The notes below the pieces were generated by a model. It made no database searches. It had not been told where the DNA came from and was given only the letters and a program-made list of their open reading frames with translations. Positions 1 to 9,163 of a stretch of 64,000 nt of DNA are shown piece by piece; within the stretch, counting starts at the first letter, position 1; each line of letters begins with the position of its first letter. Source of the stretch: Empedobacter sedimenti (GTDB lineage: Bacteria; Bacteroidota; Bacteroidia; Flavobacteriales; Weeksellaceae); the NCBI RefSeq assembly GCF_030005555.1, contig NZ_JASCQG010000012.1, positions 86,085 through 150,084 of the forward strand. The letters are read 5' to 3'. The position numbers and the translations under genes are program-made.

Positions 1-1044
1 ATGCCAAGAAAAGCAATTGGCTTTTACGAAGATGCGTTGTTAATTGATGATGAAGAAACTGATTTTATTTGCAATTGTATCGGGAATGAATATTTGAATT
101 TAGATGAAGTTCATTCTGCTTTGATTGCTTTTAAAAAAGCACTAAAATACAATCCTGAAAACGATTATTCCTTCTACTCTATTATTCAATGTTACGAAGA
201 AATTCATAATCCTGATGACTGTATTGATTTTCTAAAAGATTTTATAGACGATAATCCATATTCGGAAGTTGCTTGGTTACAACTTGGCTTATTGTATAAT
301 CATAAAAAAATGTACGCCGAAGCTATAAATGCATTAGATTATGTAATTGCTATCAATCCTAATTCTATTGCAGGACACTCTAATAAAGCTGCTTCATTAG
401 AAGAGTTAGGCGATTACAATCAAGCGATTGAAACTTTAGAAGAAACATTAGAATATGACGATTCACCAGCTGTAACACATCTTAAAATTGGTGAATTATA
501 CGAAAAGTTAGAAAAACCTCAAAAAGCTTTAAAATCATATCATATAGCTATCAAAGAGGATCCGCAATTAGATAAAGTTTGGGCAAAATCTGCATCTTTG
601 TATGATAAATTAGGAAATTTAGATGAGGCTGAATATTACATTCAGCGTGCAATAGAATTAGACGATAATAATCCTGAATATTATACCAATCAAACTTATT
701 ATTTTTTAAAATTAATGAAGTTTGAGGAAGCTATAAAAAGTTTGGTAAAATTAGTTGAATTAAAACCGTTGGTTTTTAACTCTTGGTACGCTTATATTGA
801 AACTTTGATTGCAATAGGCGAATATGAACAAGCTGTAGCAGTTATAACAGGCGGAGCATTAAAACACTTTAATCGTGCTGAATTTTTTTATCAATTAAGT
901 AATGTTTATTACCTATTAGATCAAAACAAATTGGGTAAAGAAGCACTAGCAAATGCATTAAGTTTGGACCGAAATATTAAAGACGCGATGATTGAACATT
1001 ATCCTATTTTAATTGATAAAATTGAAAATCTAAACCAAGAATAA
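1..1044 (+). CDS. Tetratricopeptide-repeat protein, 5' end outside window
   Basis: The 347 visible residues are almost wholly TPR units: about nine 34-residue helix pairs with the usual G-Y-A-P spacing, for example repeats ending in AINPNS, AIKEDPQL and AIELDDNNPE. Such proteins are protein-interaction scaffolds, and nothing here shows a catalytic role. The first base of the window is an ATG in frame and the frame is open to the edge, so this Met is probably internal and the gene starts upstream. Bacteroidetes TPR proteins of this kind are usually about 100 residues longer. The gene ends 75 bp before the next one on the same strand. Confidence 0.75.
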   Translation: MPRKAIGFYEDALLIDDEETDFICNCIGNEYLNLDEVHSALIAFKKALKYNPENDYSFYSIIQCYEEIHNPDDCIDFLKDFIDDNPYSEVAWLQLGLLYNHKKMYAEAINALDYVIAINPNSIAGHSNKAASLEELGDYNQAIETLEETLEYDDSPAVTHLKIGELYEKLEKPQKALKSYHIAIKEDPQLDKVWAKSASLYDKLGNLDEAEYYIQRAIELDDNNPEYYTNQTYYFLKLMKFEEAIKSLVKLVELKPLVFNSWYAYIETLIAIGEYEQAVAVITGGALKHFNRAEFFYQLSNVYYLLDQNKLGKEALANALSLDRNIKDAMIEHYPILIDKIENLNQE

Positions 1045-1118
1045 CAGTCATTTTGTTGATGTTAACGTTACTTCATATTTGATTAAATAAATGTATCTTT
1101 AAATATCAACTATTCTAT

Positions 1119-1712
1119 ATGAACTTTGTCGCACATCAATATCTATCATTCGGAAATCAATCTCTTCAAATAGGGAATTTACTTGGAGAAACTGTAAAAG
1201 GAAAACAATATTTAGATTTTTCAGAGGAAATACAGAAAGGAATTTTATTGCACCGTTCAATTGATACATTTACAGATTCTCACGAAATTGTCAAGCAAAG
1301 TTCAAGCTATTTTCACGATACACAACATAAATTTGCTCCCATTATTATAGATGTTATTTATGATTACTTCTTGATTAAATATTGGAATGATTTTTCTGAC
1401 ACACCTTTCGAAAAATTCAAACTTGATTGTTATCAATTATTTAAAAATGAATACAATTCATTCCCAAAAAAATTACAAGAAACCATTTTTTATTTATTGA
1501 AATATGATTGGTTCAAGAATTATTCTACCATAGAAGGTGTTCAAAAAACATTGAAAGGAATAGGAAGTCGAGCAAAATTTGAAAATAATTTGCATCAAAT
1601 CATTCCTGAATTTGAAGAACATTATTCTAAGCTTGAACAAGATTTTCTAACTTTTTTTCCTCAATTACAATTGCATTGCAAAAACTTTGTATTCAATAAC
1701 TCTCAAGTCTAA
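1119..1712 (+). CDS. Acyl-carrier-protein phosphodiesterase homologue (AcpH/DUF479)
   Basis: This 197-residue protein has the AcpH family pattern: an N-terminal MNFVAHQYLS, then GNLLGETVKG, then GILLHRSIDTFTDSH with the conserved His and Asp residues of an HD-like metal site. The family hydrolyses 4'-phosphopantetheine from holo-ACP in the cytoplasm, and its physiological role is debated. The length matches the family (about 195 residues). The ATG at 1119 is the only start consistent with the conserved N-terminus. A -7-like TATCTTTA lies about 20 bp upstream. The specific substrate is inferred from family only. Confidence 0.78.
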   Translation: MNFVAHQYLSFGNQSLQIGNLLGETVKGKQYLDFSEEIQKGILLHRSIDTFTDSHEIVKQSSSYFHDTQHKFAPIIIDVIYDYFLIKYWNDFSDTPFEKFKLDCYQLFKNEYNSFPKKLQETIFYLLKYDWFKNYSTIEGVQKTLKGIGSRAKFENNLHQIIPEFEEHYSKLEQDFLTFFPQLQLHCKNFVFNNSQV

Positions 1713-1775
1713 ATTTCATTTTAAGAATTCGATAAAATTCATTAGTTTAGGGCTGTAAACAAACAGAAAACCACA

Positions 1776-3404
1776 ATGGATTTAACTTTCAATAAAAGAG
1801 AGGATCATAACAAATTATTACTTTCTAAACTTCGTCAAAAACTAAATCAAGTTTACCTTGGCGGAGGTCAAAAAAGAATTGATGCGTTGCATAGCAAAGG
1901 TAAAATGTCTGCAAGAGAACGTATTGATTATCTTTTGGACGAAAAAAAACCGAACATAGAAATTGGAGCTTTAACAGGTGATGAAATGTACAAAGAACAT
2001 GGCGGATGTCCTTCGGGAGGCGTTGTTGTGAAAATTGGTTACATTTCTGGCAAACAGTGTATTGTTGTTGCTAATGATGCGACCGTAAAAGCTGGTGCTT
2101 GGTTCCCAATTACAGGTAAAAAGAATTTGCGTGCTCAAGAAATTGCGATGGAAAATAAATTACCAATTATTTATTTGGTGGATAGTGCAGGTGTTTATTT
2201 GCCAATGCAAGATGAGATTTTCCCAGATAAAGAAATGTTTGGTCGTATTTTCCGTAATAATGCAATTATGTCATCAATGGGAATTACTCAAATTTCTGCT
2301 GTGATGGGAAGTTGTGTTGCTGGTGGAGCGTATTTACCAATCATGAGTGACGAAGCTATGATTGTAGACAAAACAGGTTCTATTTTCTTGGCAGGAAGTT
2401 ATTTGGTAAAAGCAGCTATTGGAGAAGATATTGACAATGAAACTTTAGGTGGAGCAACAACACATTGCGAAATCTCTGGGGTGACTGATTATAAAGCCAA
2501 AGATGATAAAGATGCTTTGGATAGAATAAAATCTATCGTTGGTAAAATTGGTGATTATGAAAAAGCTGGATTTAATCGAATTGAAGCTGCAAAACCTGCT
2601 TTAGACGAAAAAGAAATTTATGGTATTTTACCAGAATCTCGTGCGGAGCAATATGATATGTACGAAATTATTAACAGACTTGTTGATAACTCTGAATTAG
2701 ATGAATATAAACCTGATTACGGAAAATCAATTATCTGTACCTATGCGCGTATTGATGGTTGGGCAGTTGGAATTGTGGCGAATCAACGTAAAATTGTGAA
2801 GTCTAAAAAAGACGGAATGCAGTTTGGTGGCGTAATTTATTCGGATTCTGCTGATAAAGCAACTCGTTTTATTGCGAATTGTAACCAAAAGAAAATTCCG
2901 TTAGTTTTCTTACAAGATGTGACTGGTTTTATGGTTGGCTCTAAATCTGAACATGGGGGAATCATTAAAGATGGAGCGAAAATGGTGAACGCAGTTTCTA
3001 ACTCTGTTGTTCCAAAATTCACAATTATTGTTGGTAATTCTTACGGAGCTGGAAACTATGCTATGTGCGGAAAAGCCTATGATCCTAGATTAATTGCTGC
3101 TTGGCCTTCGGCTCAATTAGCAGTTATGGGAGGTGAACAAGCGGCAAAAGTTTTATTACAAATCAAAGAAGCTACATTGAAAGCGCAAGGTATAGAAGTT
3201 GATGAAGTAAAAAAGCAAGAACTTTTAGACGAAATTACAGCAAAATACAATGATGAAACAAGTCCTTATTATGCGGCAGCACGTTTGTGGACAGATGGTA
3301 TCATTGATCCTTTAGATACGCGTAAATGGATTTCGATGGGTATTGAAGCTGCGAATCATGCTCCGATTGAGAAACAATTTAATTTAGGTGTTATTCAAGT
3401 TTAG
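1776..3404 (+). CDS. Acyl-CoA carboxylase, carboxyltransferase (beta) subunit
   Basis: The 542 residues match the full-length biotin-dependent carboxyltransferase beta family (propionyl-, methylcrotonyl- or geranyl-CoA carboxylase). The start region has GKMSARERIDYLLD. Crotonase-fold motifs include GGVVVKIG, LVDSAGVYLPMQ, GSCVAGGAYLP in the first half and GGIIKDGAKM, GNSYGAGNYAMCG, AWPSAQLAVMGGEQAAKVL in the second. It transfers CO2 from carboxybiotin to an acyl-CoA. The LPMQDEIFPD segment resembles methylcrotonyl-CoA carboxylases. No biotin-carrier alpha subunit is in the window, so the exact substrate stays open. The gene ends at a strong terminator shared with the convergent polysaccharide operon. 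Confidence 0.9.
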   Translation: MDLTFNKREDHNKLLLSKLRQKLNQVYLGGGQKRIDALHSKGKMSARERIDYLLDEKKPNIEIGALTGDEMYKEHGGCPSGGVVVKIGYISGKQCIVVANDATVKAGAWFPITGKKNLRAQEIAMENKLPIIYLVDSAGVYLPMQDEIFPDKEMFGRIFRNNAIMSSMGITQISAVMGSCVAGGAYLPIMSDEAMIVDKTGSIFLAGSYLVKAAIGEDIDNETLGGATTHCEISGVTDYKAKDDKDALDRIKSIVGKIGDYEKAGFNRIEAAKPALDEKEIYGILPESRAEQYDMYEIINRLVDNSELDEYKPDYGKSIICTYARIDGWAVGIVANQRKIVKSKKDGMQFGGVIYSDSADKATRFIANCNQKKIPLVFLQDVTGFMVGSKSEHGGIIKDGAKMVNAVSNSVVPKFTIIVGNSYGAGNYAMCGKAYDPRLIAAWPSAQLAVMGGEQAAKVLLQIKEATLKAQGIEVDEVKKQELLDEITAKYNDETSPYYAAARLWTDGIIDPLDTRKWISMGIEAANHAPIEKQFNLGVIQV

Positions 3405-3428
3405 AAAAACGAAAATATTTTTAAAAAT

Positions 3429-3462
3429 AAAAGAGAATCCAATTTAGGATTCTCTTTTTTAT
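3429..3462. terminator. Bidirectional rho-independent terminator
   Basis: AAAGAGAATCC pairs perfectly with GGATTCTCTTT around a 6-nt AATTTA loop, followed by a run of T on the plus strand and preceded by an A-rich run. It sits between two convergent genes. It overlaps the stop codon of the sugar transferase, so it probably ends the 22-kb polysaccharide transcript as well. Confidence 0.85.
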
Positions 3463-4034
3463 TTTTTGAATATTGTTTGAAACATATAAATCAAGTCTTG
3501 TTTAAAACTCCAATTCTTTACATATTCTACATTAATCTTGACTTTATCTGGCCAAAGAATTTCATCATTGTACTTAATCGGATCATCAACTTCTGAAAGT
3601 AATTCGTCTTCTTTTCTGTACTTTAACTGAGCTGGACCTGTAATACCAGGTTTAACTTTGAGCATTATTCTATCCTCTCCAATCAATTTATCTGCATAAC
3701 CAGCAACATCAGGACGAGGTCCTACAAAGCTCATTTCTCCTTTTAGGATGTTAAATAATTGCGGTAACTCATCTAGCTTATAATCACGAAGAAATTTTCC
3801 AAATTTTGTAATCTGATGCTCATCTGTTATGATTGAAGATTGTGAAAAGCCTTTCATGGATCTAATTTTATACATCTTGAAAGTTTTACCTTCACGTCCA
3901 ATCCTATTTTGAACAAAAACACCAAACTGGTTGGTATCTAAAGAACTTACGATTACTAACAAAACAATTAATCCCACTAAAAAAATTAGTAGGATTAATG
4001 CAAGTATATAATCAAATATGTTCTTTAAGATCAT
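3459..4034 (-). CDS. Undecaprenyl-phosphate sugar phosphotransferase (WcaJ/PglC type)
   Basis: This 191-residue protein is a small monotopic phosphoglycosyl transferase. It has one N-terminal membrane helix (about residues 7-30), then the catalytic block with KMYKIRSM, DELPQLFNILKGEMSFVGPRP and a C-terminal PGITG motif. It transfers a phosphosugar from a UDP-sugar to undecaprenyl phosphate on the inner membrane, priming the repeat unit. It is the last gene of the polysaccharide operon, 5 bp after the tyrosine kinase. The operon also has a polytopic MraY/WecA-type transferase, so two priming enzymes coexist. Which one primes this polymer cannot be decided here. Confidence 0.88.
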   Translation of the reverse strand: MILKNIFDYILALILLIFLVGLIVLLVIVSSLDTNQFGVFVQNRIGREGKTFKMYKIRSMKGFSQSSIITDEHQITKFGKFLRDYKLDELPQLFNILKGEMSFVGPRPDVAGYADKLIGEDRIMLKVKPGITGPAQLKYRKEDELLSEVDDPIKYNDEILWPDKVKINVEYVKNWSFKQDLIYMFQTIFKK

Positions 4035-4039
4035 TTCAA

Positions 4040-6523
4040 TTAAAAGAATTTACTTTTAATTCGAGAAGCTAGCCTTTTAACTTTACCAAATGATGAATTA
4101 TCAAAATCCTCATCACCTGAAAAATATCCATAGCCATATCCGTAACCGTATCCATAACCATATCCGTAACCGTATCCATAACCATAACCGTAACCAGTTT
4201 TAATTTGGAAATCATTAAATATAATTCCGACATTAGACACTTCACCTTCATCGTATTTATTAGAGATAGCCGTAATAAAGTTTTTCTCTGAATAATTGTA
4301 ACGAATAACGTATAATGTACAATCAGCATGACGCATCAAATCGTAAGAATCCGTAACCAATCCAATTGGAGGTGAATCAATTATTATGAATTCATACTTT
4401 TCTTTCAACTCAGCAAATAACTGATCCATTTTGTTACTCAAAATTAATTCAGATGGATTTGGAGGAATTGGACCTGCCGTAATAATATCCAAATTAGGTA
4501 GAATTGTACGTTGAGTAATATGATTTAAATCTAACTCTCCTGCTACAAAGTCAGAAACTCCAGTTTTATTATTAATATTAAAATCGTCAAAAATCTTTGG
4601 TTTACGTAAATCTAATCCAATTAAAACAGTCTTTTTATCCATTGACCCAATTGAACTTGCAATATTCATTGCATTGAAAGTTTTTCCTTCTCCACCAATA
4701 AAGGAAGTAACCAAAATTGTTTTGTTCTTATCATCTAAACCAGGGCTCTTGTATAAAAACTTAAGGTTAGAACGTATCGATCTAAATGACTCTGAAATTC
4801 CTGACTTCGGATTATTAATTACGACTAAAGGTGAATTATCTCCTAATGGACCAACTAAACCAACAATAGGAATATGCGTACGAGAAGTAATGTCTTTTAG
4901 TACACGTACTTTAAAATCTAATAACTCTTTAATAATCACATAAATTAAAGGAATTAAGAATCCGATTGCTAAGGCAATTAAATAATTACGTTTTGGGTCT
5001 GGGTAAATAGATCCTTGGCTTTGATTTTTAGCAGGATCAATTACAGAAATATCTGATACAATTGATGCTAAAGATAAATCTGTCGTATTTAATTGATTAA
5101 TTAAATTTGAATACAATGTACTATTCAATTCAAAACCTCTATTTGCCTCAACGAATTCTATTTCTTCATAAGGTAAATCTTTCGCTTTAAACTCATTTTC
5201 AGACAATTTACCATTAACTTGAGCTAAATCTGTATTTAATTTTTGTAAATGAGCGTTAACTACATTTGTAATATTATTTCTTGCTTTAGCTATTTGTCTA
5301 TCAATCTCTCTGATTTCATCAGTGTTAGATTTATAAACTTTTAACATTTGCTGTCTTTGATTCTCTAGATCATCGATTTGATTAACATTTGTCATATAAT
5401 AAGACACGTCAAGTCCTGCAATATTAAGCGCAATTAAATTATCAACACTACTTGATTTCTTAGGCATCAAACGATGTAAAGCGGCAATTTTTTCTTCAAC
5501 TTCAATACGTTCTTTGTCTAACTCTGTTAATTTACCTAAAATATCCCCCTTTTTTGTATCAAAGTTATAAACACCTGTTTTATTCTGTAACTGCTGTAAA
5601 TTATTAGTTGCACTATCTAACTTAATTTTAACATCAGCAATCCTTTCTTTCAAATACTTTCTTGTCTGAAAAGCAGATAAATTTCTTTCAGCTAACTCAT
5701 TTTCGATTAAAACTTGAACCGAATTATTTAATAAATCAACTGCTTCGTTTAAACTTTCCGCATTTTTTGATACTGAAATAATACTTGCAATTTTAGACGC
5801 ATTTGTTACATTAAAGTTTTGTGTTGCTCTTCCAGTAGCTTCTTTAAGTTGAACTAATCTAAAACTAAATTTACTTTCAGAATAAGGAATCTGGGTTTTT
5901 GTAACCATTAATTTATAGTCTTTCCCCTCAATCCATTGATTATAACGAGCAACTTTTGGCAAGTTAAGATCAGCATTTCTAATGATACTATCTTTAGAAA
6001 AATTATAAAGCGAACCTCCTCTATTTTCTATTTTAAAGTAAAAAGAATGATTATCTTTTGGTTCAACCAATACTTCTACGTTCGCTATTTGAGCGTGAGT
6101 AGTATCAATATGAACATTATAAGGAGCATCTAACTTGTAAACATTCGATTTTTTAAGTTTTCCTTCTTCTGTATAATAAATATATGATTCTGTTCTTTTT
6201 ACAACTTTTTCATTGTGAACACGCGAAGATAAAGTATAGGATAATCCATCTACTTTATTTGCACTACCTCCCCAAATAAAGTTAATTGAGTTTGACGCTA
6301 AAGCATTATTAGCAGAACTATTGTCTTTAATCTTAAAAGTAGTACTCGCACTATAAATTTTATTGAACTTATAGTTATTTAAGTAATAAGCAATTCCAAG
6401 TGCAATTAAAATACAAATAATGTATAAATACCAAGCATTTAATATCCTTGGTATAAGCCTTTCTACATCGATAAAGTCAGAGGTTTTCTTTCCTTTCGAT
6501 TTATTATTATTTAATTCTGTCAT
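4040..6523 (-). CDS. Polysaccharide co-polymerase / BY-type tyrosine kinase (Wzc-like)
   Basis: The 827 residues start with a Wzz-type region: TM1 near residues 30-50, a long periplasmic coiled-coil part, and TM2 near 515-535. A cytoplasmic BY-kinase domain follows, with Walker A in TSFIGGEGKTFNAM, Walker A' in VLIGLDLRKP and Walker B in FIIIDSPP. The C-terminal tail carries twelve Gly-Tyr pairs and then an acidic FSGDEDFD stretch. Proteins of this family control chain length and open the export channel through cycles of tyrosine autophosphorylation. The stop of the Wza-like gene overlaps this start by one base, which fits the usual Wza-Wzc pairing. Confidence 0.92.
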   Translation of the reverse strand: MTELNNNKSKGKKTSDFIDVERLIPRILNAWYLYIICILIALGIAYYLNNYKFNKIYSASTTFKIKDNSSANNALASNSINFIWGGSANKVDGLSYTLSSRVHNEKVVKRTESYIYYTEEGKLKKSNVYKLDAPYNVHIDTTHAQIANVEVLVEPKDNHSFYFKIENRGGSLYNFSKDSIIRNADLNLPKVARYNQWIEGKDYKLMVTKTQIPYSESKFSFRLVQLKEATGRATQNFNVTNASKIASIISVSKNAESLNEAVDLLNNSVQVLIENELAERNLSAFQTRKYLKERIADVKIKLDSATNNLQQLQNKTGVYNFDTKKGDILGKLTELDKERIEVEEKIAALHRLMPKKSSSVDNLIALNIAGLDVSYYMTNVNQIDDLENQRQQMLKVYKSNTDEIREIDRQIAKARNNITNVVNAHLQKLNTDLAQVNGKLSENEFKAKDLPYEEIEFVEANRGFELNSTLYSNLINQLNTTDLSLASIVSDISVIDPAKNQSQGSIYPDPKRNYLIALAIGFLIPLIYVIIKELLDFKVRVLKDITSRTHIPIVGLVGPLGDNSPLVVINNPKSGISESFRSIRSNLKFLYKSPGLDDKNKTILVTSFIGGEGKTFNAMNIASSIGSMDKKTVLIGLDLRKPKIFDDFNINNKTGVSDFVAGELDLNHITQRTILPNLDIITAGPIPPNPSELILSNKMDQLFAELKEKYEFIIIDSPPIGLVTDSYDLMRHADCTLYVIRYNYSEKNFITAISNKYDEGEVSNVGIIFNDFQIKTGYGYGYGYGYGYGYGYGYGYGYGYFSGDEDFDNSSFGKVKRLASRIKSKFF
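4124..4195 (-). repeat. Tandem repeat encoding (Gly-Tyr)12 in the kinase tail
   Basis: Seventy-two bases encode twelve uninterrupted Gly-Tyr dipeptides. At DNA level the core is a 24-bp unit, four Gly-Tyr codon pairs long, that recurs exactly once more and then decays. Such an array can gain or lose units by slippage or recombination, changing the number of phosphorylatable tyrosines. Confidence 0.9.
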
Positions 6524-7308
6524 TATATTTTATCAAAGAATAAATAAACACCTAAAATTGTAGCTATTGCTCCCATTACAGTAGTCACAACAGTTAAAGG
6601 ATTTAGTCCAATTCCCCATACTTTTTCTTTACGAGGATTAACTACGATGATATCGTTATTCTGAACCCAGTAATACTCTGAATTCATAATTGATTCTTTT
6701 GTTAAGTCTACGTAGACTTGTTTAGTACCATCTAAATCTGTTCTAATTATACGTACATTCTTAAGATCTGCATATATATTTCCTGATCCAGATTGCGCAA
6801 AAGCATCTAATAAAGTAACATTTTTCTTTGGAGCTCTAAATATACCTTGACTTGCTTCCCCTACAATCGTATATTCTATTCCAGCAAGATTAACATCTAT
6901 GAAAGTTCCTTTTTCTTCATAAATCTTGTAAAATTCAGTCTGAATTTTCTTTCTCGCTTCTTCTATCGTAAGACCTTCTAATTTTATTTTACCAATGCGT
7001 GGTAATTCAATAGCTCCGTCTTCACGAACATACACACCATTTCCTCCTTCTACACTATTTCCTCCACTAACAAAATCACTCATGATTCCCATAGAAGCAC
7101 CCGAAGCAGATGAAACATTGATCAAAATTTGATCATCTTTTTGTATGTGATAAACAGGTTTAGTAAATGCTATTTTACCTTTTTGATCTAATTTTAAATT
7201 AGAGTCTGGTTGTATTAACTGTACATCTTTCAACGAGATACAAGAAAACAAGTTAAAAATAACAATTAGAATAAATGATTTGGATAAGGTTGATTTTAAG
7301 TTAAGCAT
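6523..7308 (-). CDS. Outer-membrane polysaccharide export lipoprotein (Wza-like)
   Basis: This 261-residue protein has a lipoprotein signal (hydrophobic stretch then LFSC at about residues 21-24). A polysaccharide-export domain follows (PVYHIQKDDQILINV) with the GAIELPRIGKIKLEGLTIEEAR segment, then an SLBB-like domain (EYTIVGEASQGIFRAPK). A hydrophobic C-terminal segment (about residues 232-258) corresponds to the outer-membrane helix of Wza-type channels. It forms the export pore for the polymer and works with the adjacent kinase. It is shorter than E. coli Wza (about 380), as is usual in Bacteroidetes. Confidence 0.9.
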   Translation of the reverse strand: MLNLKSTLSKSFILIVIFNLFSCISLKDVQLIQPDSNLKLDQKGKIAFTKPVYHIQKDDQILINVSSASGASMGIMSDFVSGGNSVEGGNGVYVREDGAIELPRIGKIKLEGLTIEEARKKIQTEFYKIYEEKGTFIDVNLAGIEYTIVGEASQGIFRAPKKNVTLLDAFAQSGSGNIYADLKNVRIIRTDLDGTKQVYVDLTKESIMNSEYYWVQNNDIIVVNPRKEKVWGIGLNPLTVVTTVMGAIATILGVYLFFDKI

Positions 7309-7317
7309 ATTATATGA

Positions 7318-8412
7318 TTATTTTACTTTCTTTTTATTACTCACAATAACTCTTAATGAGACTACAAAACTAACTGATAATAGAATAAATATCAAAAATA
7401 GTTTATTAATTTCAATATTTCTAAAATAATATCCTATCAGGATAAAAATAATATTGATAACAACTAGAATTATAGAGGTTTGTATATGATAGAAGTTAAG
7501 TTTTAAAAACTGATGATGTAAGTGATTTTTATCTGCAGTGAACGGACTTATTCCTTTCAAAATTCTGATAGAAAATACCGTTATTGTATCCAAAATTGGA
7601 ATAACAAAAATAAATAACAACAATACTGGTGCTGTTTTTAAGCCAAGATTTGATGCCTCACTAACATACAAAAATCTGATTGCCATAAAAGTTAGAATAA
7701 ACCCAATGACCATAGATCCTGTATCTCCCATAAAAATCTTTAACTCTTTTGACAAATTATAACGTCCAAATCCTAGTAAAACTGCAATTGTACTTACCGC
7801 CAAAATTCCAATTCCATAATCAAAAATTCGATAAAAAATAAATACAAAGCATAAGCTAATTACGATACCAACGCCTGTTGCTAAACCATCAATACCATCA
7901 ATTAAATTAAAAGCATTAATCAAAACAACAAAGACAAAAAGTGTCAACAAAACTCCAATAAAATAAGGAATTTCATAAATACCAAATAATCCTGAAAAGG
8001 AATTAATCATAATTCCTGAACCAAAGATGATTAAAACTGTACTAATCAGCTGTCCATATAATTTTTTATCAGGCGCAACAACAAGTAAATCATCCATTAA
8101 ACCAATAAAAAACAAAATGGTAATTGCTGATAAAAAGAATGAATAATTAACACCTAAATCGGTTGCAAAAATTGAAGTAGAGACTACAATACCGAAAAAC
8201 AAAGCAACTCCCCCTAATGTCGGAATTTTTATGCTATGAGAACTTCTTTCACCAGGAACATCCATCAATTGTTTTTTATACGATATTCTAATAATTTTAG
8301 GGATAGAAATTAACGTAATAATTAACCCGACGAAGAATGCACCAATAATATTAATAAAAATTGGTGAAAGATTAAGATTGTATAGATAATCTAAAATTTT
8401 AAAGTTTTCCAT
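7318..8412 (-). CDS. Undecaprenyl-phosphate N-acetylhexosamine-1-phosphate transferase (WecA/TagO/MraY family)
   Basis: This 364-residue, about 11-helix membrane protein has all the family motifs: DVPGERSSHS near residue 45, the Asp pair in LMDDLLVVAP, NAFNLIDGIDGLATG, FMGDTGSM, and the His motif in DKNHLHHQFL. It transfers a HexNAc-1-phosphate from UDP-sugar to undecaprenyl phosphate at the cytoplasmic face of the membrane. It overlaps the upstream GT2 gene by 14 bp, so it is in the same transcript. A second priming enzyme lies at the operon end. Confidence 0.9.
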   Translation of the reverse strand: MENFKILDYLYNLNLSPIFINIIGAFFVGLIITLISIPKIIRISYKKQLMDVPGERSSHSIKIPTLGGVALFFGIVVSTSIFATDLGVNYSFFLSAITILFFIGLMDDLLVVAPDKKLYGQLISTVLIIFGSGIMINSFSGLFGIYEIPYFIGVLLTLFVFVVLINAFNLIDGIDGLATGVGIVISLCFVFIFYRIFDYGIGILAVSTIAVLLGFGRYNLSKELKIFMGDTGSMVIGFILTFMAIRFLYVSEASNLGLKTAPVLLLFIFVIPILDTITVFSIRILKGISPFTADKNHLHHQFLKLNFYHIQTSIILVVINIIFILIGYYFRNIEINKLFLIFILLSVSFVVSLRVIVSNKKKVK

Positions 8413-9163
8413 ACTTTTTCATTCCATTTAACGCCCAAAAAAAAGTGTAATAAGATGATTTAAAAAAGTTCATTTTTAAATACTTTCTATAAACTTCAAA
8501 TTGTTTAACAGCTATTTTTAACTTATTTCTTGATACTGAATTATTTCTAATTCTGTAAATTGCTAAAGGTTCAGCTATTGCTCTTGCATATTTTATCTTT
8601 TCCAATAAATCGATCCACATCGCATGATCTTCTCTTAATTCTGCTTCAGGAAAAGGTATTTTACCTATTCTTTTAGAATCATATACAGAAGTTAGCATTG
8701 GTATTGGACAATTATATAAAATTCTATTTCTATCTATATTGTCAATAGCTACAAAATCTACTAGCAAAGGATTTAGCTCTTCATCTACTCTTTTATAGCT
8801 AGAATAAACCAATTCCTCTTGATTATTTATTAGAAAACCTATTGATTTATTCAAAAAATCTGGTAGCCATAAATCATCACTATCTATAAAAGTAATAAAC
8901 CTTCCTTTCGCTAATTCTAATCCTTTGTTTCTTGCTTCTGATGCTCCTTTATTATTTGATTGTTGAAATAATTTAACTTTATTATCATCAAATGATTTTA
9001 TGATCTCTACCGAATTATCTGTCGAACAATCATCAACTATTATCCACTCCCAATTACTATATCCTTGATTCTTTATTGAGTTATACGTTTCTGTAATGTA
9101 CTTCTCTGAATTATAACAAGGAGTTATAATTGATACTAATTCTAACTCTACTCCCATTTCCAT
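8399..9163 (-). CDS. Family 2 glycosyltransferase
   Basis: This is a 254-residue GT-A enzyme. The nucleotide-binding start is VSIITPCYNSEKYITETYNSI, then VDDCSTDNS, and the metal-binding DXD is in FIDSDDLW. An acidic ELREDHAMW probably supplies the catalytic base. It should add one sugar to the lipid-linked repeat unit in the cytoplasm. The start overlaps the EpsG-like gene by 16 bp. A second Met two codons in is an equally good start. Sugar specificity is not readable. Confidence 0.88.
   Translation of the reverse strand: MEMGVELELVSIITPCYNSEKYITETYNSIKNQGYSNWEWIIVDDCSTDNSVEIIKSFDDNKVKLFQQSNNKGASEARNKGLELAKGRFITFIDSDDLWLPDFLNKSIGFLINNQEELVYSSYKRVDEELNPLLVDFVAIDNIDRNRILYNCPIPMLTSVYDSKRIGKIPFPEAELREDHAMWIDLLEKIKYARAIAEPLAIYRIRNNSVSRNKLKIAVKQFEVYRKYLKMNFFKSSYYTFFWALNGMKKYGKL

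Noticed and set aside
4124..4195. CRISPR-like or minisatellite array
   Set aside because: The repeats lie in frame in the kinase gene with no spacers. They encode Gly-Tyr pairs.
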